Below, one piece after another: positions 17,464 through 26,684 of a stretch of DNA of 64,000 nucleotides; within the stretch, counting starts at the first letter, position 1, and each line of letters opens with the position of its first letter. A program made the translations under genes and the position numbers. This stretch comes from Candidatus Rifleibacteriota bacterium (lineage in GTDB: Bacteria; Muiribacteriota; Ozemobacteria; Ozemobacterales; Ozemobacteraceae): NCBI GenBank assembly GCA_015233565.1, contig JADFXM010000005.1, positions 180,222-244,221 of the forward strand, in the 5' to 3' direction. The notes beneath the pieces are model-generated. The model worked only from the letters and a program-made list of their open reading frames with translations. It was not told where the DNA came from and did no database searches.

Positions 17464-18510
17464 ATGATTGGACGCAAGATCCGTTTTCTTTTAGCCGCTA
17501 TAATAATTTTCCATTCAGCTCTGGTCTTGGACGCCCGTGATTGGAGCAAAGACCCTGCCCGAGTGGATATCCCATTTGCGCCAAGAGTAGCAGCCATCGG
17601 TGATGTTCATGGTGCTTTCCCGGAATTCACCGCATCTCTTGAAGCAGTTGGAATGGCAAAAGCAAAAATAGGAGAAGAATTCAAACTTGAGTGGATCGGC
17701 GGAGACGGAGTTTTAGTTTTAACAGGTGATTTTACCGACCGTGGAAAATATACCAAACAGGTTTACGATGCTGTAATGGACCTGGAAATTGAAGCTGAAA
17801 AAGCCGGTGGTAGGGTTATTGCTCTTTTTGGAAATCACGAAGCCCTACTTTTGAATGGAACCACTGAAAAATGGGCAAAGACTCTGAAACCTCCGAAACA
17901 ACAGTGTTATCAAAACACCCTTGATTCTTTTATAAATGCTGGCCTTGATTTTCATCAGGCAATTTCACCCGAAGGAAAATACGGAAGCTGGATTCGCCGA
18001 CGCCCTATTTTTGCAGTTGTAAACAATTTCTTGTTTGTCCATGGCGGCTGTGCATCTCCATCTCAAACGCTTTCCAATATAGCAGCTGATTTCCGGGATG
18101 ATATGGAAGTAGGAAATCTTTCCAAAGGGATCTTTATGAATGAAGCTGGCCCACTATGGAACCGAAAATGGTGGGACAACAATTCGTTTGTACAAGAAAG
18201 TCTGCAAAAAATGGGTGTTCGAGGTGTTATATTCGGCCATACCATTGGAGCGCTTGGAAACCCCGGTTCAGTGGTCGCAAAAGATAAACGCCTGATTTCC
18301 ATCGATATTGGGATGTGTCCGTTTTTTGGGAACAGCAAAGGAGGAGGGCTTTTAATCACAGCTCAAGCAGGTGGACAAATGACCTTCGTTGCCAAATATC
18401 CAGATCGCCCCCAAGTTGAACTTTTTCAGGTTCCAACGCCTGTAATTTGTCCAAAACCTCTTCTCAACCCTTCAAACGAGACATTGCCCAGAACCGGAAC
18501 CATGAATTAA
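17464..18510 (+). CDS. Exported PPP-type (Shewanella-like) metallophosphatase
   Basis: An N-terminal signal peptide (residues 5-25, hydrophobic, ending near ALVLDARD) precedes a calcineurin-like fold with the full metal-binding set: GDVHG, GDFTDRG, GNHEALL, VHGG and FGHT. The spacing and GDxxDRG form match the PPP/Shewanella-like phosphatases. It should be a two-metal phosphatase working outside the cytoplasm. ATG 17464 follows AAGGGA at good distance; a TTG at 17449 is less likely. The gene is followed by a broken cupin gene on the same strand. Confidence 0.85.
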   Translation: MIGRKIRFLLAAIIIFHSALVLDARDWSKDPARVDIPFAPRVAAIGDVHGAFPEFTASLEAVGMAKAKIGEEFKLEWIGGDGVLVLTGDFTDRGKYTKQVYDAVMDLEIEAEKAGGRVIALFGNHEALLLNGTTEKWAKTLKPPKQQCYQNTLDSFINAGLDFHQAISPEGKYGSWIRRRPIFAVVNNFLFVHGGCASPSQTLSNIAADFRDDMEVGNLSKGIFMNEAGPLWNRKWWDNNSFVQESLQKMGVRGVIFGHTIGALGNPGSVVAKDKRLISIDIGMCPFFGNSKGGGLLITAQAGGQMTFVAKYPDRPQVELFQVPTPVICPKPLLNPSNETLPRTGTMN

Positions 18511-18557
18511 TTCCTTCCGCTTATGATACATTCACCAATCAATTAAAGGAGTTTTTT

Positions 18558-18888
18558 ATACAAAATTCTGGAATTCCGTTCGGCATTACAGATTGGTCCA
18601 AGATTGAACGAACCGAGCATAAAGGCGAATACGGGTTAGCGTATTGGCAAACTCTACAACTAGGAAATATTCACGTTCGCATGGTTAATGCTCCCCCGGG
18701 TATATCGCCGACCATTGGTGTGCCAAGGGGATATAATTCTTTGCACAGAAGGGGAACTTAATACCGAACTCAAAGATAGTCGTAATTTCACACTAAAACC
18801 AGAGGTATGGGTTATCAACTTGCCGACAACGCAGAACCACATCGCTCAAGCACAAAAACTGGGCGCAAAATTGCCCATTGTCGACTAA
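18558..18888 (+). pseudogene. Decayed DHCW-motif cupin gene (lost start, four frame changes)
   Basis: Pieces in three frames read in order as one DHCW-motif cupin: ITDWSKIERTEHKGEYGLAY, then RMVNAPPG; in another frame YIADHWCAKG; in a third DIILCTEGELNTELKD...LKPE; then MGYQLADNAEPHRSSTKTG; and finally AKLPIVD. Frame changes fall near 18696 (C/G run), 18728 (G run), 18804 and 18858 (G run). A good AAAGGAG (18545-18551) is followed six bases on by ATA where ATG is expected (18558). The motif name comes from its DHWC residues. Neighbouring genes are intact, so real decay is more likely than bad sequence. An unrelated long frame through the first part starts at 18447. Confidence 0.8.
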
Positions 18889-18929
18889 GAAAAGTTCCCA
18901 ACAAATTTAATAGAGTGCCATTTTGCTTA

Positions 18930-20282
18930 TTATTTAGCGCCTTTGGAAATCAAATACCCAATGATATCCTGATGATTTCCATATTGCGCCCACATGAGTG
19001 GTGTTCCAATCACTTTTATCATACTGTAATCATCTCCAGTTGAACGATAGCTCTGGAGTTCCAAATTAGCACCGTGTTCGACCAGAAATTTGACTATGTC
19101 TAAATGTCCGGCTGCACAAGCAAGCATCAAAGGTGTGGCATTTGCATTTCCGCTGCGATTATCAACCGGAGTACCCTTACCGACCATGATCTCGACGATA
19201 TCTAAATAGCCATTCTCGGCAGCTATGTGCAGCCCCTTTCCATTCCCAATAAGATTGTCAACTACATTAGCTCCCTTATCAATAAACAGTTTAGCGATAT
19301 CGACATTTCCTTTTTCCATTGCTTGGATAAATGCGGTCTTCCCTAAATATCCTTTATGGTCTATATCAACACTCTGTTCGATAAGAAACTGTACGATCTC
19401 AATCGCATTATTTTCCGCAGCTTTAATTAAAGGGGTATCTTTCTGTGCACTTTCAATGTTTACATCTCCGCCGGAATCAACAAACTTCTTAAACAATTGA
19501 GCATCTTTCCGTTCCACAATTAACCAAACAGTCTGCTTACTGATACTTTTCTTATCCTTTAGCAGTAAATCAAGTATGTCATCATTTTTCAACAGGTGTT
19601 CACCTCGCCTGATAATCGCCATATCCAATGGCGTTGCCCCCGTTTTATAACCTATTGACGGGTCAGCCCCGTGTTCCAATAAAATTTTTACCGCCTCGGC
19701 ATCATCCTTTTCAACAGCAATCATCAAAGGAGTTTTTTCTTTTGCTGTTTTTTTTCCTTCCTTAGCCCCATGTTCCAAAAGTATCTTTATCGATTTGCTT
19801 TCTCCAAATTTGACCATTGCTGTCAAAGCGGTATTTCCTTCCGAATCCAGGGCGTTGACATCTGCTTTATAGTCGATCAATTGTTGAACGATCTCAGCCA
19901 TTATTTCTCCTGAATTATTCCTAAACCGGGGAACCAAAATAAGTGGGGTTTTGCCGTCTGGCCCTTTTATATTGGGATCAGCGCCATTTTTTAGAAGCAG
20001 AATAACAAGTGCCAGATTTTCTTTGACATTAGTCGAACCGCGAGATACTGCATAAATAAGTGGTGTTTTATGTTCTTCTGACTGACAATTGGGATCAGCG
20101 CCTTTGTCGATCAATTCTTGAATTTTAGTCTGTATTGCTGGGCAGGTGTTATTACATGTCCAATAATTCCGAACCCACCTCATCAAGTTATTATTAAGCA
20201 CGCTTTTATCCTGGCCAAAGGTATTGGAACAGGCCAATATAAAGAGAATAAAGAGCATACCTCTACAATATTTATTAATCAT
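18930..20282 (-). CDS. Exported ankyrin-repeat protein
   Basis: A signal peptide (MINKYCRGMLFILFILACSNTFG) is followed by about ten ankyrin repeats with the usual TPLxxAxxxGxxxIVxxLLxxGADxN pattern (for example TPLIYAVSRG, NTALTAMVKFG, TPLMIAVEKDDAEAVKILLEHGAD cut here into parts). The repeat domain fills the protein, so it is a binding scaffold outside the cytoplasm. GGAGG lies nine bases before ATG 20282. Nothing nearby indicates the partner. It ends about 40 bases from the cupin remnant on the opposite strand. Confidence 0.85.
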   Translation of the reverse strand: MINKYCRGMLFILFILACSNTFGQDKSVLNNNLMRWVRNYWTCNNTCPAIQTKIQELIDKGADPNCQSEEHKTPLIYAVSRGSTNVKENLALVILLLKNGADPNIKGPDGKTPLILVPRFRNNSGEIMAEIVQQLIDYKADVNALDSEGNTALTAMVKFGESKSIKILLEHGAKEGKKTAKEKTPLMIAVEKDDAEAVKILLEHGADPSIGYKTGATPLDMAIIRRGEHLLKNDDILDLLLKDKKSISKQTVWLIVERKDAQLFKKFVDSGGDVNIESAQKDTPLIKAAENNAIEIVQFLIEQSVDIDHKGYLGKTAFIQAMEKGNVDIAKLFIDKGANVVDNLIGNGKGLHIAAENGYLDIVEIMVGKGTPVDNRSGNANATPLMLACAAGHLDIVKFLVEHGANLELQSYRSTGDDYSMIKVIGTPLMWAQYGNHQDIIGYLISKGAK

Positions 20283-20445
20283 TTCCCGTATCCTCCCTGG
20301 GTTCTAAGTTCTCTTGGAATTTAAGATAAAATCAGCATTTTGGAGATTAAATATTATTTTTCAGGGCTTGTCAATGATTTTCAGGGAATGGATGCCTGAT
20401 CAATGGAAGAAATTTCTAAGTTATGAATTCACTATCAAGGAGTAA

Positions 20446-20651
20446 TACCAATCCCAAAAAACACGTGCATCACCCCAAGAACATGGATTTGATCAAAATG
20501 AAGTTGGATCGGTATATTTTGCAAGAAAAGAAAGAACTTTCATGAAAATAGGGAACCCTTACTGGATGGTTGAAGCATTCATTTCTGTCAGGCCCAACTC
20601 CTATTTACACAGACCTGAAGCACGAAATAGGTCGGATGAACGAACTAATTG
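20446..20651 (+). other. Possible gene remnant in a 525-base gap
   Basis: The gap 20283-20808 holds no proper gene. One frame of about 68 codons is open from 20446 to TGA near 20650, with coding-like composition (EVGSVYFARKERTFMKIG, WMVEAFISVRPNS) but no start codon. It may be the leftover of an inactivated gene. I do not recognise it. Confidence 0.2.
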
Positions 20652-20808
20652 AAATTGGTATAAGGGGTTCTTCAATTTTTTCAACTTGTTAGGAATTTAT
20701 TTTTTCCAATGCGTCTAATACATAATTTAAGTAGGGTCGCTATCACTTGCCGAATTCCCGATTATTTAATAGAATGAAATGAAGTGCCCGTAAGGGAAGG
20801 ATGCTTCT

Positions 20809-21306
20809 ATGAAAATAATTTTAAAAACTTTGGTATTTTTCTTGTGGATATCATTATCATTGAGTTATGCCAACCAATTTCATTACATCTTTCCCACCAG
20901 CATTTCCCTTGAACTAGCCCCCATTAAATCGGATTCGGAGATCTCACAAGTAGCAGCTACAGTTTCTTCCAAGCTTGGAACCTTAACAAAACTGGAGATA
21001 TTCTTCGAATCTTCACCCGATTTAACAATCGAGCCACAAAAATTCGAACTTTCCGAGCTGCAACAGGATACTTCAAAATCTTTCTCAACGAAAATTCAGA
21101 AAGGCCCTGGAAAACCAGATGAAATGGGCTCATGGGTAAAAATACGAGTAAAATACTTTCCCGACTATATAAATATCCAAAAAGTCATTGAAAATACTGC
21201 ATCTTATCCTGTTGAAATAGAGCGAAACAGGTTGTTGGAAATCCTTGAAAAAAATAAGCTGAAAAAGGACAAATTTACCAGCGCACTTAGGTTTTTTCTG
21301 AAATAG
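20809..21306 (+). CDS. Exported protein of unknown function
   Basis: The 165-aa protein begins with a clear signal peptide (residues 3-21, ending SLSYA) and continues with alternating short strands, perhaps one immunoglobulin-like beta domain, then a charged helical tail ending in LKKDKFTSALRFFLK. GGAAGGA lies eight bases before the ATG. It is followed 16 bases later by an exported metallopeptidase-like gene, so the two probably form an operon and act together outside the cytoplasm. I do not recognise the family. Confidence 0.7.
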   Translation: MKIILKTLVFFLWISLSLSYANQFHYIFPTSISLELAPIKSDSEISQVAATVSSKLGTLTKLEIFFESSPDLTIEPQKFELSELQQDTSKSFSTKIQKGPGKPDEMGSWVKIRVKYFPDYINIQKVIENTASYPVEIERNRLLEILEKNKLKKDKFTSALRFFLK

Positions 21307-21322
21307 TACAAGAAGGAAAAAT

Positions 21323-22699
21323 ATGAAAAAATTTGTAAAAGTCATCCTTGCAATAATTTTATTCATAGCCTTGGCGCATCAGGGAGCTTTCGCCGACCCG
21401 TCAACCCTCACAACTTCTGATTCCCAAAAATCCATTCCTGCGCAAAGAAAATTTTCTGTCGTTTTTCGAACCATCAAAGCCATCGGGCCGATAGAGCAAT
21501 TGCAATCCCAAATTGGAAGCAATACTGAGCTCGTCAAATCCCTGGACGGTAAAACAGGATACCTAGTCCGAAAAGCCAATGTAGAAAACCAGGAGCAACT
21601 AATCCAGCTTATGGGCGCCAAGTCAGAAACTGAATTAGCTGATGGACAGAAAGGACTTTTAAACGTTTACAGATATGCAAATAATGAGCTTATTTCCAAT
21701 TTCCTTAAACTTCTTCCTGTGCCCACAGGAACGGTCCAATTGGAATTAACAGATACCACAGGATTTGAAGATACTTCCAAATATCCCACCGTTCAGAGTG
21801 ATTTTTGGCCCCGCAATGCAAAAACCAACTGGACCCTCGATGGGAAAATAAGCCAAGTGGATATAGACATCCAAATGAGCCCGGTTAATTGCTCCACATC
21901 TGGGAAAGAAGCCACTCATGAGATGGAATCCACGTTTGTTCATGAGTTTGCACACTCCTTTGATTTAGCATCTTCTGAACCTGATGGTTACGGCCCCGAC
22001 GGCACTCATTACATAAATGAAACTATCAAGGAAAAAGCTGCTTTTTTGGAAAGCTTTGCTGATTTCCATCAACTTCTTTTTGATCCCACCCTAATTCCAA
22101 CATATCGCTGGAATCTGAGAAATATCAAATATGAAAATGCTTCGGGCTACCAGGAATTGAACCCGAAAAATCCTGAGGTCAGCGGAACAGACCTTACAAA
22201 TGTTGAGGGTGTTCAGGCACTAATCCTATATCGCCTATCCCAGGACATCCCTGATGGCCGCAACAAGATTTACAATGCTTTCAAAGTTGTCAATGATTCC
22301 AACAAAACATTCCGGAAATTCCTATGCGAATTTGTAAAGGAAAATCCTGACAAAACCGAACTCATAGCAACCATCCTGGATCAGGAAACCCGTCGGAAAC
22401 TTTCGAATGACCAGATGGAAGGCTTTTTGGGAGCATCCCAGGCAGCTGAAGACTACATAAACAAACGCCACGAGCGTTTTACTCTTCCAGTCGCAACCAA
22501 TGTCGCTGACTCTCATGATCCCAGTTATGATCCATATGCTTCGGCCGCTCCCAAGGACCTGAAAGCACTCCCAAAAGATCTCAAAAAACCTTTGCTTCTT
22601 TTGGAATCAATCAAGGAAACCATTACCAAATCTATGGTAACAATCAAACAGAAAGTAAAAACAAGAAAAACCGGTTCAAATCCATTCTCCGATGATTGA
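21323..22699 (+). CDS. Exported zincin-like metallopeptidase (HEFAH)
   Basis: A signal peptide (residues 1-24, ending HQGAFA) leads a 458-aa protein. Near residue 206 it has HEFAHSFD, an HExxH zinc motif, followed about 35 residues later by ESFADF, which could supply the third zinc ligand as in other zincins. The C-terminal 70 residues are Lys/Pro-rich (APKDLKALPKDLKKPLLL). The peptidase family is unclear. A good AAGGA precedes the ATG. It likely degrades or processes proteins outside the inner membrane, together with the small exported protein upstream. Confidence 0.7.
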   Translation: MKKFVKVILAIILFIALAHQGAFADPSTLTTSDSQKSIPAQRKFSVVFRTIKAIGPIEQLQSQIGSNTELVKSLDGKTGYLVRKANVENQEQLIQLMGAKSETELADGQKGLLNVYRYANNELISNFLKLLPVPTGTVQLELTDTTGFEDTSKYPTVQSDFWPRNAKTNWTLDGKISQVDIDIQMSPVNCSTSGKEATHEMESTFVHEFAHSFDLASSEPDGYGPDGTHYINETIKEKAAFLESFADFHQLLFDPTLIPTYRWNLRNIKYENASGYQELNPKNPEVSGTDLTNVEGVQALILYRLSQDIPDGRNKIYNAFKVVNDSNKTFRKFLCEFVKENPDKTELIATILDQETRRKLSNDQMEGFLGASQAAEDYINKRHERFTLPVATNVADSHDPSYDPYASAAPKDLKALPKDLKKPLLLLESIKETITKSMVTIKQKVKTRKTGSNPFSDD

Positions 22700-23161
22700 T
22701 TAAGATAAGAGAAATTTTTCCAGCAAATACCAGAAATCTTGGTTTTGTTTATTAACCTGAAGTTCCAAACGCGGTACATTGATAGAGTTCTGATTGGAGC
22801 AGTGCGAGAAGGAGAAATTCGCATTGAATCAAAAAAGACCCTGTCCATGTGGGCCTTTGGATGTTCTCTTGGGATCATGACCTTCAAGGCATTTCATGGC
22901 AAGTTTTTGGGGGAAAATAGGCTCAAGCAATTATCCTACTCGTGCTTTATGCCATTTTAGACTTGGAACTTCGGATTAACACAGCAAATTCTACATATAT
23001 ACTGGACTAAAATAATCCTTTTCTATTTCCTTTACAGCTTTTTCAATTAGTACAAAGTTTTCCACTAAACATTAATTTGAACATAAGCTTTAGAAAAAAT
23101 GTAACCCAAACTGAAAATTTGAGAAAAATACTTTATGAATAAAAAAATCAGGAGCTATTGT
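22700..23161. other. Intergenic region, no supported gene
   Basis: Open frames here (22739-22960 plus, 22525-22887 minus) lack ribosome-binding sites and do not resemble known proteins. The last 150 bases are strongly A+T-rich and probably hold the promoter of the LysM lipoprotein gene; I see no clear -35/-10 pair. Confidence 0.4.
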
Positions 23162-24220
23162 ATGAACAAAATTAATATTTCAGCCGCATATTGTCTTTTT
23201 TTTCTCGGAATATGTTTTTTGTCATGTGTTCGAGTCATCCAGGGAGAAGAAAATTCGAATGCCTCTCTAATGAGCATTCTTGAAGGACACAACGTTGACA
23301 CCTCTCCAACAACAAACTCCGAGCCATATGTTTCTCCATTAGCCCCATCTTTTTCCCATCCTCCAACAACTGATTCTTCGGCAATCGCTTCTTTTGGAAA
23401 CACAAAAACTTTTTCAAAGTACATAATTGCTACAGGAGACACTCTTATTGACATAGCCGACAAGCTTTTGGGCGATGGATCCAGATATCCTGAAATAGTT
23501 GAACTGAACAAAAACAAATTCCCTTCCCTTGCTAACAATCCGGATCTCATATTTCCCAAATGGGAACTTGAATTGCCACCAAATAAAACTTCTCCAAGTT
23601 CGCCAACAAGAGTTACAATCAAAAGGATTTCTTCATTAGTTGACACGAGTCAAATTGCTTCCTCAGCGAGCTCGCCCCAAACTATTCAACCAAGCTCTGA
23701 TGACAAAACAATTTCTGACATTCAACCCACCTCAGGAAACACTGATCAGAATTTAATTTCTGATCAGGCGAAACAGCAAATGTCGAATGTTGTCAATTAC
23801 GCAAAAACACATAATAACGGAGCTTCCCGCGGGAATTGTTTCGCTGCGGTGTGGGGTTATTTGACAAGCTCAGGATATGGAAATTTGCATTCATGGGGTG
23901 ATCTTCCCAATATGGAAAGCGGCGAAGCACGTAATTTTGCGGAATATTTGAATGCAGGTCAGTCTAATCTGGATGAAGCAGGTCTTATACGCTATGACTC
24001 CGCGCTCAACCCGCCGATTACCAATCCGCATGACTCACGGATACCAGCAGGAGCAGTCATAGTTGTTTCCGCCGGAAGTTATGGAACAGCGCATCCAACA
24101 GCAGGTGATATTGTGGTAAAAAGCGATGATGGAAACTTTATTAATGACGGCCCAGATATGGACTATGGGACATCTTCCACTTGGTATGGAAAAATTCTCG
24201 GAGTATATATCCCCAAATAA
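23162..24220 (+). CDS. LysM-domain lipoprotein with C-terminal amidase-like domain
   Basis: The start ATG 23162 has AGGAG seven bases upstream, better than ATG 23135. The signal ends in a lipobox (FLSC), so the protein is probably lipid-anchored. After a Ser/Thr/Pro linker a LysM domain begins near residue 90 (YIIATGDTLIDIADKLLGDGSRYPEIVELNK), which binds peptidoglycan. A second linker leads to a C-terminal domain with RGNCFAAVWGYL, AHPTAGDIVV and a final Gly-rich strand, in the order Cys...His expected for a CHAP/NlpC-type hydrolase. It may cut or bind cell wall. The hydrolase assignment is an inference from motif order. Confidence 0.7.
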   Translation: MNKINISAAYCLFFLGICFLSCVRVIQGEENSNASLMSILEGHNVDTSPTTNSEPYVSPLAPSFSHPPTTDSSAIASFGNTKTFSKYIIATGDTLIDIADKLLGDGSRYPEIVELNKNKFPSLANNPDLIFPKWELELPPNKTSPSSPTRVTIKRISSLVDTSQIASSASSPQTIQPSSDDKTISDIQPTSGNTDQNLISDQAKQQMSNVVNYAKTHNNGASRGNCFAAVWGYLTSSGYGNLHSWGDLPNMESGEARNFAEYLNAGQSNLDEAGLIRYDSALNPPITNPHDSRIPAGAVIVVSAGSYGTAHPTAGDIVVKSDDGNFINDGPDMDYGTSSTWYGKILGVYIPK

Positions 24221-24226
24221 CCTCAA

Positions 24227-24357
24227 TCTATAGAGCCTGTTGCACAATTCCAGTTTTGCTCAAAGTACAAAGCATGAAGTTGGCTTTCGTAGCTGCTTTC
24301 ATATTTTACTTTTTATCATAAATCATCATTTTTGTTAATTTGCAATAAGCTCTATAC
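24227..24357. mobile_element. MITE-like element with IS5-like ends
   Basis: The left end GAGCCTGTTGCAC (24233) and the right end, complemented GAGCTTATTGCAA (from 24352), are imperfect inverted repeats. TCTATA flanks both sides (24227-24232 and 24351-24356). GAGCCTGTTGCA is typical of IS5-group ends, from memory. There is no transposase frame. Confidence 0.5.
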
Positions 24358-24490
24358 GAGACTGTCGAAAAATACCCTGATTTTCATATTTTGATGTACC
24401 CGTCCATTTTTTCGCCCCGCTTTTATGCATCAGAAGCGAGTCGTTTTGCACCGACTAAAATGCATCGAGATTATTCGGCAGCTTCTATAC
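24351..24490. mobile_element. Second MITE-like element, abutting the first
   Basis: The left end GAGACTGTCGAAAAAT (24358) pairs with a right end whose complement is GAAGCTGCCGAATAAT (12 of 16 equal). TCTATAC flanks it on both sides (24351-24357 and 24484-24490). It shares its left flank with the right flank of the preceding element and stops 11 bases short of the end of the phosphatase gene. Confidence 0.5.
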
Positions 24491-24501
24491 GCGTTTCAAA
24501 A

Positions 24502-25653
24502 TTACAAAATCTTTACCAAAACAGCAGTAAGATCGTCATCGAGGTTTTCCATTCCGGAATATTTTTTAACCGTTTCATAAAGTTTCTTCAGAAGCAGCTC
24601 CCCGGGCATGTCCTGGTTGGCAGCAACAAAAGAGGAAATCCTGTCAAATCCAAAGAATTCACGGTCGGGATTTCGAGCATCTATCAGGCCATCAGAGTAG
24701 AAAAATACTATATCTCCAGGTTCTATAGAAATAGTTTCGCTAAAAAAAGGCTTCATCAGAGGAAAACCAAGGGGTGGCAAGCTTCCTTTGAGAACTTCGG
24801 GGGTTTGAGTTTTCTTTCGGAAAAGAAGCCCTGGGGTATGCCCACAGTCTGTGAATTCCAGAGTCCGATTTTCAACATTAACTCTTGCCATTATCAAAGT
24901 AATAAAGCTTTCAATCGACATCAGTTTATCACACAATTCACGATTCACTTCTTCAGTGATTTTGTGTGTTTCAGGAATATTCTTACCCTTGGCAGAAAGA
25001 AGAAGTTTGTTCAACGCCCGGGAGAATTTGTTCCGAGTGGCTGCACCGATCAGAGCCGCTGGGATTCCTTTTCCCATGACATCGCCGAGAATAAAATCAA
25101 AGCATTTTTCGCTGTGAACGAAGAAATCGATGAAGTCGCCATCAACAACCCTTGACGGAATAGTTAGTGCCGCGAGATCAACTCCAATAATCTGTTGAGG
25201 AGTCTCTTCAACTAGAAGTGCGTCCTGAATTTTTCCCGCAATTTTAATTTCTTGCTCGCGGGCCTCTTTTTCTCTTCGAACCAACGTATATTGGTCAACA
25301 CAAGTTGAAAGCGCCAATTCAAAGTGTTCAATTGAACAAGGTTTTCCAAGGAATCTGAAAATTTTCCCCTCGTTCACGGTTTGAATTGTATCGTTCAGAT
25401 CTGCTTTTCCGGAAAGCATCATTCTGACTGTGTCTTCAGCAACATCTCGAACTCTTGCAAGAAAGGTCGCTCCATCCATGGATGGCATACTGAAGTCTGA
25501 AACAACTACCGCAAACGGACCTTGCTTTTCAATTACCGCAAGCCCTTCTTCACCGGAGAGTGCAGTGAAAATATCATATTTTCCACGGAGGCCGCGTTTT
25601 AATCCACTCAAAATATTTTCTTCATCGTCAACGAGCAGAATTTTTGGTTTCAT
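24502..25653 (-). CDS. Response regulator with SpoIIE/RsbU-type PP2C phosphatase domain
   Basis: Residues 1-125 are a receiver domain (ILLVDDEENI, phospho-acceptor Asp in VVSDFSMPSMDG, Lys in FLGKPC). A short coiled linker (REKEAREQEIKIAGKIQDALL) joins a SpoIIE-type phosphatase domain with VVDGDFIDFF, LGDVMGKGIPAALIGA, FTDCGHTPGLLF and the final DDDLTAVLVKI. Such proteins dephosphorylate STAS antagonists and thereby release a sigma factor or other output. The STAS protein at 7679-7999 is a possible but unproven target. Start ATG 25653 (GGA eight bases upstream) is preferred; ATG 25662 and a TTG further out are possible. Confidence 0.92.
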   Translation of the reverse strand: MKPKILLVDDEENILSGLKRGLRGKYDIFTALSGEEGLAVIEKQGPFAVVVSDFSMPSMDGATFLARVRDVAEDTVRMMLSGKADLNDTIQTVNEGKIFRFLGKPCSIEHFELALSTCVDQYTLVRREKEAREQEIKIAGKIQDALLVEETPQQIIGVDLAALTIPSRVVDGDFIDFFVHSEKCFDFILGDVMGKGIPAALIGAATRNKFSRALNKLLLSAKGKNIPETHKITEEVNRELCDKLMSIESFITLIMARVNVENRTLEFTDCGHTPGLLFRKKTQTPEVLKGSLPPLGFPLMKPFFSETISIEPGDIVFFYSDGLIDARNPDREFFGFDRISSFVAANQDMPGELLLKKLYETVKKYSGMENLDDDLTAVLVKIL

Positions 25654-25758
25654 TTTTAGCATCCAGCCTTTGCGTAGATTGGGATCGACCAGAGCAAATC
25701 GCAAACCTCAAGTATGATGCTGATTTGCTATTATTCCGGAAATAGCTCACATTTCAGT

Positions 25759-26586
25759 TTATTTTTTTTCGGAAATTTTCTCAAGAATATATTTCTCGAG
25801 GGGTTCCCAGTTTGCCTTTCCGTGAACAAGCTCAGCAACTTTCTTGAAAAGAACCAGTGATTCGTCTTTTTTATCAAGTCTTTCATAAAGTTCAGCTTTT
25901 GTACAAATGGTAGGAGGATACTCGGGGTCATCGCTAAGAACTTTTTCAATCTCATCCAATGCTTCATCCAGGCGATTCAGTTGAATAAGAGCATCACAAT
26001 AATTATTTCTTGCTTTTAAATCTCCGGATTTATATGAAAGCGTGATTTTCCATTCGTCGGCAGCAGTGGCATAATCTCCCATATCGTAGGCAGCATTAGC
26101 AAGATTGTAATGGTAATCGGGTTCGTCCCCAGACAAAGTAATTGCCGTTTTAAAAGAATCAACAGCTTCCGAAAGCATATCGGTCTGATGATAACATAAC
26201 CCAAGGTAATAATGAGTATCTGCAGCATTCTGGTTAATTTTGAGGGCTCTTTTAAATTCCTCAATTGCCTCTCGAAAAAACCCCTTGTTAAAATAATGGT
26301 AACCAAGATTAAAATGAGCATGGTCAAAATCTGATTTTACTTCAATCGCTTGATGCCAGTAGTGGACAGCTTTCTCGAATTGCTCAAGCTTGTAAAAAGT
26401 ATTTCCAAGATTGTATAATGCTTTGAAATATCCAGGATTGCATTCGAGCGCCTTTTCGTAGTATTCTACCGCCTGATCAAAACGCTCCTGGTGAAAAAAA
26501 ATGTTTCCAATCTCTTTGTACAATTCTGGATTTTTTGGATCTGAAATTAATTTCTCATTCAGTCGTGCAAGTTCTTCTTCAAACAT
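25759..26586 (-). CDS. TPR-repeat protein
   Basis: The whole 275-aa protein is built of about seven consecutive canonical tetratricopeptide units (ALYNLGNTFYKLEQFEKAVHYW, AHFNLGYHYFNKGFFREAIEEF, THYYLGLCYHQTDMLSEAVDSF). There is no signal peptide, so it is a cytoplasmic scaffold. It lies about 100 bases upstream of the receiver-phosphatase gene on the same strand and may be cotranscribed with it. The exact role is unknown. Confidence 0.85.
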   Translation of the reverse strand: MFEEELARLNEKLISDPKNPELYKEIGNIFFHQERFDQAVEYYEKALECNPGYFKALYNLGNTFYKLEQFEKAVHYWHQAIEVKSDFDHAHFNLGYHYFNKGFFREAIEEFKRALKINQNAADTHYYLGLCYHQTDMLSEAVDSFKTAITLSGDEPDYHYNLANAAYDMGDYATAADEWKITLSYKSGDLKARNNYCDALIQLNRLDEALDEIEKVLSDDPEYPPTICTKAELYERLDKKDESLVLFKKVAELVHGKANWEPLEKYILEKISEKK

Positions 26587-26684
26587 CCTGTCCCCCGAAG
26601 AAATGAAATGAGTGCAGAAAATATTTTAAATCATTATGTCTTTTCAAACAAGCTTTTAATTTCTATTATAGTTAGAGAACTTCA

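Noticed and set aside
24391..25155. 254-codon plus frame
   Set aside because: It lies antisense to the conserved phosphatase domain of the receiver-SpoIIE gene.
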